In this document: piece after piece, positions 1 through 4,827 of the stretch
Numbering within the stretch: position 1 is the first letter of the stretch
Layout: every line of letters begins with the position of its first letter
From: an uncultured Pseudomonadota bacterium
GTDB taxonomy: Bacteria > Pseudomonadota > Gammaproteobacteria > Burkholderiales > Burkholderiaceae_C
Direction: 5' to 3'
Length of the DNA stretch: 5,540 bases
Assembly (NCBI GenBank): GCA_900320815.1
Contig: ONTY01000121.1
Span: 1-5,540 of the forward strand
Program-made: the position numbers and the translations under genes
Notes under the pieces: generated by a model
What the model was told of the DNA's origin: nothing
Databases searched by the model: none
The model's input: the letters and a program-made list of their open reading frames with translations, nothing else

Positions 1-540
1 CGCGGCGATGCCACAGACTTTGCCCGCCTTCATGGCGGAGAAACTGATCTGGTTGTTGCCTGCGGCGGCGACGGCACCCTGAATGAGGTCATCACCGGCC
101 TGCTTCAGGGCGGTCATAAAACCCCACTGGGATACATTCCCTGCGGCAGCACCAACGACTTTGCCAACGGGCTTGATCTGCCCCTGGAACCGCTGCCTGC
201 CTGTGATTCCATTATTTTCGGCCAGCCTCATCCCCTGGATATAGGTCTCTTCGGTGCCGACCGCTATTTCAGCTATACAGCCTCCTTCGGTGCTTTCACC
301 AGCGTCGCCTGGTCCACACCCCAGAATGTGAAAAACGTGATCGGCCATCTGTCCGAGCGTATTGGCGAGCAGCACTTTTTTGCCGTACGGGTGCATGGCG
401 CTGGGCAATTCCGTAATGCGGCCTTTGCCAAAAATGATGCGCGTGGGCAGGTAAAGGTCAAAAGGGTGCACGGTGTGTTTCCTTTTTCGTGGGTGGGGAA
501 TGGATGCTCAAAAAAATCTGGCTCGCCGCTGGCATTTTAA
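1..540 (+). CDS. Diacylglycerol/lipid kinase family protein, interior fragment (homology only to ~351)
   Basis: The frame is open from the first base, so the N-terminus lies outside the window. Codons 1-116 (bases 1-~351) match the DAGK catalytic domain of the YegS/DgkB/LCB5 family, which phosphorylates diacylglycerol or related lipids with ATP at the membrane face. Visible motifs are the nucleotide-binding CGGDGTLNEV at codons 21-30, the GSTNDFA loop at 48-54, and DIGLF followed by YFSYTASFGAF at about 79-98. These are typical of clostridial members. After the VKNVIGHL stretch (codons 109-116) family similarity stops. The remaining 63 codons to the TAA at 538-540 are the antisense of an alcohol dehydrogenase start and of a small secreted peptide gene, so they are not a real C-terminus. 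The gene is cut at both ends. Domain identity is well supported; the substrate is unknown. Confidence 0.8.
   Translation, partial: RGDATDFARLHGGETDLVVACGGDGTLNEVITGLLQGGHKTPLGYIPCGSTNDFANGLDLPLEPLPACDSIIFGQPHPLDIGLFGADRYFSYTASFGAFTSVAWSTPQNVKNVIGHLSERIGEQHFFAVRVHGAGQFRNAAFAKNDARGQVKVKRVHGVFPFSWVGNGCSKKSGSPLAF
352..471 (-). CDS. Iron-containing alcohol dehydrogenase, N-terminal fragment
   Basis: Reading leftward from a GTG at 471, the product begins MHPFDLYLPTRIIFGKG, then ...YGKKVLLA. This is the standard N-terminus of iron-containing alcohol dehydrogenases of the YqhD/butanol dehydrogenase type (xPTRIxFGKGxI), which reduce aldehydes with NAD(P)H in the cytoplasm. The start is chosen because AAGGAA (complement of 479-484) lies 7 bases upstream of the GTG, and no ATG fits the conserved N-terminus. 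Around codon 37-41 (about base 361-349) the match ends and the sequence becomes the clostridial kinase, so only about 40 of the usual ~380-400 residues are present. The glycine-rich nucleotide loop and the metal-binding histidines are missing. It lies downstream of pbpC and the small secreted peptide gene on the same strand, and has its own ribosome binding site. Confidence 0.6.
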
Positions 541-659
541 ACGGCGCTTTTCTTTGTTTCTTGTGGCGCGGCAGGTTCGGACGGGTTTTTTTCTGTGGCG
601 TGCGGAACGGAGCCGCCAAAAATGAGGGTCAGGGCAAGGAAAAGGGCGGATATTTTCAT
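537..659 (-). CDS. Small predicted secreted peptide, 40 aa, unknown function
   Basis: A short frame begins at the ATG whose complement is 657-659 and ends at TAA (537-539). The product starts MKISALFLALTLIFGGSV, continues PHATEKNPSEPAAPQ and ends ETKKSAV. Residues 1-21 form a textbook signal peptide: Lys2, a hydrophobic core, and a plausible signal peptidase I site after the Ala of PHA. The mature part would be only ~19 residues, rich in Pro, Glu, Lys and Ala. There is no lipobox cysteine, so it is not an evident lipoprotein. It sits between pbpC (stop 55 bases upstream) and the alcohol dehydrogenase, same strand. I see no convincing Shine-Dalgarno site. A TACACT -10-like hexamer (complement of 693-698) would put the transcript start about 25 bases before the ATG. 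The signal-peptide pattern supports a real gene; the length and weak start signal argue for caution. I do not recognise a family. Confidence 0.45.
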   Translation of the reverse strand: MKISALFLALTLIFGGSVPHATEKNPSEPAAPQETKKSAV

Positions 660-713
660 GGCAGAAAAAGGTTTGCGCGGCGGCAGTGGTGGAGTGTAGG
701 CGCTTGGCTTGCT

Positions 714-2936
714 TTACTGCCCTGCAGCGCGCCGCGCTTGCTGCAGCGCCCAAGTGCCGCGCACTTCTACGTGGCACTCGTCGAGCAGTTGGCCGTTGGC
801 GCCGCGCAGCTGTACGGTGTGGCGCCCGGGTCGCGGCAGCCAGGCGGCGCGGGCGCCGCGCCCGACTTCATCGCCGCCGATGAACCAGCGCAGCGCAGCG
901 GCATGCTCTTTGCTGGTTTGGGCGCGCAATGGCAGGCGTTGATTTGCCGGGGGTATGTCGGGGTCAAGCGCGAGGATGGTGCCGTCCTGCGGCGCGGTGA
1001 TGCGCGCGCTGCTTTCGCCTTCGCCGAAATCAGCGGGCCTTGCGATGGCAAACACCGTTTGCGCGCTGCCGGGCAGGAACCACTCGTCGCGCGCCGCTTC
1101 CTGCACGCCCTCAAAGCGCACGGCGGCGCGCTCTACGTCTGCCGGCGGCGCGGGCGCGCGCGAGGGCACGTTGCGGTGCAGCGCGCGCATGATGGTGGCC
1201 CACACGGGTGCGGCGCCGCTGGTGCCGCTGACGTTCCACATGGGCGCGCCGCTGGCGTTGCCCACCCACACGCCCACGGTGTAGCGCGCCGACCAGCCGA
1301 TGGCCCAGTTGTCGCGCATGTCTTTGCTGGTGCCGGTTTTCACGGCAGTCCAAAAGCGCGTGGCGAGCACCGAGTCGGTGCCAAACGTCATGGCGCGTGC
1401 ATTGCGGTCAGCCAGGATGTCGCCGACGATGAAGGCCGCCGCTGGGGAGAGCACCGGCTGGCAGGGCGCCGCTGCTTCATCCAGCGAAAGGCGCGTGCCG
1501 CAGAGCTGCCCACCCAGGGCGAGTGCGCGGTAGGCATTCGTCAGATTGAGCAGCCGCACTTCGGCGCTGCCAAGCGCGAGGCTGTAGCCGTAGTAGCCGC
1601 CGTCTTCGCGCAGTCCCAGTCCCAGCGCATTGAGCTGCTGGCGAAACGGCTCAGGCGAGACCATCACGAGCGCGCGCACGGCGGGCACGTTGAGCGAGGA
1701 GGCCAGCGCCGTGCGCACCGACACCCAGCCCTTGAAGCTGCGGTCGTAGTTCTGCGGGATGTAGAGGCCAGAGGCCGTTTGCAGCTGCTGCGGCGAGTCG
1801 TGCAGCAGCGAGGCGGCGGTGAGCCGCCGCTCGGCAATGGCCTGTGCGTAGAGAAAGGGCTTGAGGGTGCTTCCCGGCTGGCGCAGCGCCAGCACGCCGT
1901 CCACTTCTGATGCGCGGCTTAGCGCGCGCCCGGTGGAGCCGACCCAGGCGAGGATGTCGCCCGTGGCGTTGTCAATGACCACGGCGGCGCCGTCTTCCAC
2001 ATTGCGCCCGCGCAACTCGCGCACGTGCTGGCGCAGCGTGCCTTGCGCCAGGCGCTGCACCCCGGCGTCCAGCGTGGAGCGCAGTGTCAGCGGCGCCGCC
2101 TCACCCGAGGCGCGTGCACGCGCCAGCAGGCGGCGTGCGGCGTGCGGCGCATCGCCCACGCTTGCGGGCCAGGCGCTGCGCTCCAGGGCAACGGCGGTGA
2201 GCATGTCTAGCGCAATGCAGTCCGGCGCCGCGCCGTCATATTCCGCGTGCATTGCCCGCAGCACGGCGCACGCGCGCTGCGCCACGCGCGTGGGTGAGGC
2301 ATTGGGTGCGCGCACCAGCGCGGCAGCAATGGCGGCTTCTTCCTCGCTCAATGCGTGCGGTGCGCGGCCAAAGAGCGTGCGCGCGAGTGCGTCAATGCCC
2401 ACCAGCTCACCACGAAAAGGCAGCAGATTCAGATACGCCTCGAGGATTTCCTGCTTGCTCCAGCGCCCTTCCATCGCCAGCGCCGCCTGCGCCTGACGCA
2501 CCTTCTGCCGCAGCGTGCGCGCGCCGCCGCGCCGGCGCAACTGCTCGTCCAGCAGGCCGGCGAGCTGCATCGTCAGCGTGCTTGCGCCGCGCGGGCGCGC
2601 CTGGTTGCCTTGCACATTTGCCCACGCCGCCGCGCCCACGGCCAGCCAGTCCACGCCGCTGTGCTCATAAAAACGCTGATCTTCCGAGAGCAGCAGCGCG
2701 CGCTGCAGCGCCGCCGAGCTCTGCGCCAGCGCCACCCAACGTCCACGCCGCACGCGCATATCTGCGCGCAAGTCGTGCAGCACCTCGCCGTGGCGGTCCA
2801 GCAGCATCGCTTGCGATGGGCGATGCGCCGCGCGTACTTCGTCAAAAGAGGGCAGGGGGGCAGCGTGTACGGCGTGTGTCAGCACCAGCGCCAGCGCCGC
2901 CAGCGGCACACGCATGAATGAAGCGGGAAAAAGCAT
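714..2936 (-). CDS. pbpC: Penicillin-binding protein 1C (bifunctional glycosyltransferase/transpeptidase)
   Basis: PBP1C is a class A penicillin-binding protein acting in the periplasm; the family polymerises lipid II and carries a transpeptidase domain. From the chosen start the protein is 740 aa (E. coli PbpC is 770). A signal/anchor segment occupies residues ~1-25, ending THAVHA. The GT51 domain shows SEDQRFYEHSG (catalytic Glu85), RGASTLTMQL (~116-125) and SKQEILEAYLN (160-170). The transpeptidase domain shows STLK (nucleophile Ser356), SLN (414-416) and KTGTS (533-537). A PBP1C-specific C-terminal domain (BiPBP_C type) follows at ~644-728 with APQDGTILALDPDIPP. All catalytic residues are intact. 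Starts at 2945 and 2915 are also possible and none has a Shine-Dalgarno site. I chose 2936 because a CACAAT -10-like box (complement of 2944-2949) ends 7 bases before this ATG, suggesting a leaderless start. The frame stays open upstream to 3134, but that extension looks non-coding. The alpha-2-macroglobulin gene often found beside pbpC is not adjacent here. Confidence 0.95.
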   Translation of the reverse strand: MLFPASFMRVPLAALALVLTHAVHAAPLPSFDEVRAAHRPSQAMLLDRHGEVLHDLRADMRVRRGRWVALAQSSAALQRALLLSEDQRFYEHSGVDWLAVGAAAWANVQGNQARPRGASTLTMQLAGLLDEQLRRRGGARTLRQKVRQAQAALAMEGRWSKQEILEAYLNLLPFRGELVGIDALARTLFGRAPHALSEEEAAIAAALVRAPNASPTRVAQRACAVLRAMHAEYDGAAPDCIALDMLTAVALERSAWPASVGDAPHAARRLLARARASGEAAPLTLRSTLDAGVQRLAQGTLRQHVRELRGRNVEDGAAVVIDNATGDILAWVGSTGRALSRASEVDGVLALRQPGSTLKPFLYAQAIAERRLTAASLLHDSPQQLQTASGLYIPQNYDRSFKGWVSVRTALASSLNVPAVRALVMVSPEPFRQQLNALGLGLREDGGYYGYSLALGSAEVRLLNLTNAYRALALGGQLCGTRLSLDEAAAPCQPVLSPAAAFIVGDILADRNARAMTFGTDSVLATRFWTAVKTGTSKDMRDNWAIGWSARYTVGVWVGNASGAPMWNVSGTSGAAPVWATIMRALHRNVPSRAPAPPADVERAAVRFEGVQEAARDEWFLPGSAQTVFAIARPADFGEGESSARITAPQDGTILALDPDIPPANQRLPLRAQTSKEHAAALRWFIGGDEVGRGARAAWLPRPGRHTVQLRGANGQLLDECHVEVRGTWALQQARRAAGQ

Positions 2937-3066
2937 GGCGCGCATTGTGGCGCAGCGCAGCGCGGGGCAGGGCGCCAGTGTCGTGAGAATGGAGACAGTA
3001 TATTTCTTGTCACCCGCATAAGTTACGGGTAATGGACGTTTTATATGGTGGGTATATAAGGACAAC

Positions 3067-3182
3067 TTCCCCCGTTTTCCGGAAGTTTTGAAACGCTTCC
3101 CTGAAAATGAGAGGCGGCGCAGCAACTCTGGCATCTCGGCTGGCCGAATGAGCGCGTGTTTTGTTCAACGCGCCGTTTTTTT
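3067..3182 (+). ncRNA. Candidate small RNA, about 116 nt
   Basis: This is a structural prediction only. A possible promoter is TGGACG (3033-3038), a 16-base spacer and TATAAG (3055-3060), placing the start near 3067. The stretch holds an early hairpin, AACTTCC (3064-3070) pairing with GGAAGTT (3081-3087). A small central hairpin TCGG-CTGG-CCGA follows (3136-3147), and then the terminator-like hairpin with seven T ending at 3182. With the start at 3067 the first stem would lose its first bases, so the true 5' end may be nearer 3062. There is no open frame with a ribosome binding site inside. I recognise no known RNA family. The alternative is untranscribed spacer with fortuitous inverted repeats. 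Confidence 0.25.
3152..3182 (+). terminator. Terminator-like hairpin with T tract
   Basis: GCGCGT (3152-3157) pairs with ACGCGC (3168-3173) around a 10-base loop, then CG and seven T (3176-3182). The stem is short but all GC except one pair. It faces the + strand, where no protein gene lies upstream. Confidence 0.4.
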
Positions 3183-3395
3183 CTTTGCCGTGCATTTCGA
3201 GCGCGTCTGAATCTCTGCTCCGGCTTTTGTTTTCTATCAGAGCGCCGAAGTTTTCATCAAAGACGTCGATACGCCGGCCTTTGGCGCGGCGTTCAAAATC
3301 AAGCAGGCGCGTGGCGTTTGAAATGCTGCGGGTTTCTGGAAAAAAGTTTCAGCCAAAATGTATTGCTTTGCTGCCTGTTCGCGGCTTTCGGCGGC

Positions 3396-3432
3396 CTGCC
3401 AGCGCATTGATAAATGCGCGGGCGGTTTTTTT
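3396..3432 (+). terminator. Strong intrinsic terminator without an upstream gene
   Basis: A long hairpin: GCGCATT (3402-3408) pairs perfectly with AATGCGC (3413-3419) around a GATA loop. After one A/G mismatch (3401/3420) the stem continues with CTGCC (3396-3400) against GGCGG (3421-3425, one wobble). Seven T follow at once (3426-3432). This is a classical Rho-independent terminator on the + strand. It lies about 260 bases before pssA, so it either ends an unrecognised + transcript or shields pssA from read-through. Confidence 0.6.
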
Positions 3433-3688
3433 GCTGTTTGTGTTCCCCTTGTGGGAGAACATGGCTGGCGATGAGAGAGAAAGATGAAAAGAACTGATTT
3501 GTATGGGTATGTTGTGGTTGCCGGCGGATATTGCGGGCAATGACGTGTTCTTATGTAGAGTATATGGTTGTGTCAGGGGGCTGCGTGCGGGTGGCGGGCT
3601 ACACTGCGACGCTTGGCTTTTGTTTTCCATTTCCCTTCGTGCCGCTTGGGGCTTGCGTGCGCCTTGCGGTGTGCGCGGGGCAGAACAC

Positions 3689-4627
3689 ATGAACGATTTC
3701 CAGCATTCACATCCGCGCTTGCCGCTGTCGCCGCGCTTGCGCAAGGGCATTTACATCTTCCCGAACGCCATCACGCTGGCGGCACTGTTCGGCGGCTTTT
3801 ACGCCATCGTCATGGCAATGAACGGGCGCTTTGATTTGGCCACTGGCGCCATCTTCGCGGCGATGGTGCTCGATAGCATGGACGGGCGCGTGGCGCGGCT
3901 GACGCACACGCAAAGCGCCTTTGGCGTGCAGATGGATTCGCTCTCGGACATGGTGAGCTTTGGCGTGGCTCCTGGCATCGTGGCGTATGAATGGGCGCTG
4001 CGTCCGCTGGGACGCTGGGGCTGGATTGCGGCGTTTGTGTATTGCGCGTGCGCAGCGCTGCGGCTGGCGCGCTTTAACGTGAATGCGGCTGTGGTGGATA
4101 AACGCTATTTCCAGGGGCTGCCTTCGCCAGCGGCAGCGGCGCTGGTGGCCGGCTTTGTATGGCTGAGCAGCGCCGTGCTGCTCGAGCACCGCGACGTGCC
4201 CATGTTCCGCCGCGCGCTGCTGGCGCTGTTTGGCGAGCCAGAGCGCGCTGACCTGTCGTGGCCGCTGTTTGCGCTCACGCTCTTTGCCGGCTTGACGATG
4301 GTCACGAACACGCCGTATTACAGCTTCAAGGATTTGAGCGTGCGCCGCAGCGCGCCCTTTGCCGCACTGGTGCTGGCGGTGCTGCTGATTGCCGTGGTGA
4401 GCATCGAGCCGGCGACGATGCTGTTTGTGCTTTTTGTGGTGTATGCGCTCTCGGGCTACGTGGTCTATGGCTGGCGCAAAGCGAACGGGTTGCACGCGAG
4501 CATTGTGAGCACCTCCACCGACGAGCCAGATGAGCAGGGGCTGCATCCGCACGGGCTGCATGGCGGTGACAGCAAAATTGCCGCCGACACGCTGGATAAG
4601 CAGGATGAACAGAGACTGCACCGCTGA
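3689..4627 (+). CDS. pssA: CDP-diacylglycerol-serine O-phosphatidyltransferase (phosphatidylserine synthase)
   Basis: PssA makes phosphatidylserine and CMP from CDP-diacylglycerol and L-serine in the inner membrane, the first step to phosphatidylethanolamine. The 312-aa product carries the full CDP-alcohol phosphatidyltransferase signature DGx2ARx8Gx3Dx3D (D65, G66, A69, R70, G79, D83, D87), so the metal-binding aspartates are intact. Around it are [20 protein letters not shown] (19-38), [20 protein letters not shown] (128-147) and several membrane segments (~25-44, 112-128, 148-165, 190-206, 223-239, 242-260). This is the integral-membrane type, unlike the soluble E. coli enzyme. The ATG at 3689 is chosen because the domain begins just after it. 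The frame extends to 3503, but the extra residues look non-coding. The ribosome binding site is weak (GGGG about 9 bases upstream). The last ~45 residues are a hydrophilic His/Asp/Glu-rich tail that appears to lie beyond the conserved domain. leuA follows on the same strand, as in many betaproteobacteria, but with its own regulatory leader. Confidence 0.93.
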   Translation: MNDFQHSHPRLPLSPRLRKGIYIFPNAITLAALFGGFYAIVMAMNGRFDLATGAIFAAMVLDSMDGRVARLTHTQSAFGVQMDSLSDMVSFGVAPGIVAYEWALRPLGRWGWIAAFVYCACAALRLARFNVNAAVVDKRYFQGLPSPAAAALVAGFVWLSSAVLLEHRDVPMFRRALLALFGEPERADLSWPLFALTLFAGLTMVTNTPYYSFKDLSVRRSAPFAALVLAVLLIAVVSIEPATMLFVLFVVYALSGYVVYGWRKANGLHASIVSTSTDEPDEQGLHPHGLHGGDSKIAADTLDKQDEQRLHR

Positions 4628-4640
4628 AAAATGCCGCCTG

Positions 4641-4649
4641 TGCTACATT
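4641..4649 (+). promoter_or_regulatory. Extended -10 promoter for the leu leader
   Basis: TGC (4641-4643) followed by TACATT (4644-4649) fits an extended -10 element (TGn-TAnnnT). No good -35 box is visible at the usual distance, which overlaps the end of pssA, but extended -10 promoters can work without one. The expected transcript start, 7-9 bases after the hexamer, falls at about 4656-4658, on or beside the leader ATG. Confidence 0.45.
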
Positions 4650-4657
4650 CGCCGCCC

Positions 4658-4726
4658 ATGTTCCAGCGCGCCTTTCTTGCCCTACTGCTAAGCCCCTTGG
4701 CGGGCTTGGTTTGGCGCGTGCGCTGA
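4658..4726 (+). CDS. leuL: Leucine-rich leader peptide of leuA, 22 aa
   Basis: A 22-codon frame from ATG 4658 to TGA 4724-4726 encodes a peptide with the core [11 protein letters not shown]. Six of 22 residues are leucine: CTT 4676, CTA 4682, CTG 4685, CTA 4688, TTG 4697 and TTG 4706. Three consecutive Leu codons, two of them CTA (usually rare in GC-rich genomes), lie at the foot of an RNA hairpin that also covers the following codons. It is followed by alternative RNA pairings and an intrinsic terminator just before leuA, the arrangement of the leuL attenuator in enteric bacteria. In that system, slow translation at Leu codons when leucyl-tRNA is scarce prevents termination. There is no Shine-Dalgarno site, and the promoter position suggests a leaderless mRNA. 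A hydrophobic peptide could be leucine-rich by chance, but the codon placement relative to the hairpins favours a regulatory role. Confidence 0.6.
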   Translation: MFQRAFLALLLSPLAGLVWRVR

Positions 4727-4745
4727 AAACGCTGCGGCGTTTTTT
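4726..4745 (+). other. Additional hairpin between attenuator segments 2 and 3
   Basis: AAAACGC (4726-4732) pairs with GCGTTTT (4737-4743) around a TGCG tetraloop, with two more T after it. It begins at the last base of the leader stop codon. It may compact the spacer so that segments 2 and 3 come together, or act as a weak extra terminator. Confidence 0.4.
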
Positions 4746-4764
4746 CCGGAGCAAACCATCCAAC

Positions 4765-4798
4765 AGCCCGCCTGCCACACGCAGCGGGCTATTTTTTT
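4765..4798 (+). terminator. Intrinsic terminator (attenuator 3:4 hairpin) before leuA
   Basis: AGCCCGC (4765-4771) pairs with GCGGGCT (4784-4790). After one bulged C (4772), TGC (4773-4775) pairs with GCA (4781-4783) around a CACAC loop. One A and seven T (4792-4798) follow. The terminator ends 29 bases before the leuA ATG, where it would block leuA unless relieved, so it is better read as part of an attenuator than only as the end of pssA. Confidence 0.75.
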
Positions 4799-4827
4799 GC
4801 CTCCCCACACTCCCACAAGGAAAAAGC

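Larger units (their letters stand above)
2937..3688. other. Long intergenic region between divergent pbpC and pssA
   Basis: About 750 bases with no convincing protein gene. GC falls visibly below that of pbpC and pssA, and runs of T and A are common. Open frames exist on both strands, including an ATG-less minus frame from about 3345 to 3010 and plus frames near 3160-3490. None has a good start, a recognisable domain or a ribosome binding site. Two hairpins followed by seven T occur on the + strand (3152-3182 and 3396-3432), although no + strand gene precedes them. An inverted repeat ACCCG-N9-CGGGT lies at 3012-3030. The pssA promoter should lie in 3433-3688, perhaps around TTGCGG (3531-3536) with an AT-rich stretch at 3551-3566, but no clear sigma70 pair stands out. 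Confidence 0.6.
4687..4798 (+). promoter_or_regulatory. Predicted leucine attenuator: alternative hairpins upstream of leuA
   Basis: Four segments give exclusive pairings. The 1:2 (pause) hairpin pairs 4687-4695 with 4702-4710, core AGCCC/GGGCT, around a CTTGGC loop, inside the leader peptide codons. The 2:3 (antiterminator) pairing puts GGCGGGCT (4699-4706) against AGCCCGCC (4765-4772), eight perfect pairs, and extends by TGG (4707-4709) with CCA (4760-4762) across a two-base bulge. The 3:4 (terminator) pairing puts AGCCCGC (4765-4771) against GCGGGCT (4784-4790). A ribosome stalled at the CTA-CTG-CTA codons (4682-4690) would cover segment 1 and free segment 2 to capture segment 3, letting transcription reach leuA. 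The pairings are seen in the sequence; the mechanism is inferred from the enteric leu operon. Confidence 0.6.

Noticed and set aside
489..1910. Long + strand open frame of 473 codons
   Set aside because: It is antisense to pbpC, whose minus frame carries every expected motif. High GC produces long shadow frames; the translation is Arg/Ala/Gly/His-rich with no domain.
3012..3030. Inverted repeat ACCCG-N9-CGGGT as an operator
   Set aside because: Five base pairs with a poorly symmetric centre; such repeats are common and no regulator gene is nearby.
2937..3134. N-terminal extension of pbpC to the ATG at 3134
   Set aside because: It would place 66 non-hydrophobic residues before the signal/anchor segment and covers lower-GC DNA with promoter-like features. 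Family members begin just before the signal segment.
3010..3345. Minus strand open frame of ~112 codons upstream of pbpC
   Set aside because: It has no start near its beginning, no ribosome binding site and no recognised domain. The only ATG gives 61 codons of low-complexity charged sequence. Possibly a gene remnant, but not supportable.
3503..3688. N-terminal extension of pssA to the ATG at 3503
   Set aside because: The extra 62 residues are Cys/Gly/Arg-rich without similarity to PssA, and the conserved domain fits the start at 3689.
3707..4621. Minus strand open frame of 304 codons opposite pssA
   Set aside because: Its His/Arg/Gln-rich translation is typical of an antisense shadow in GC-rich DNA, and pssA on the other strand is clearly real.
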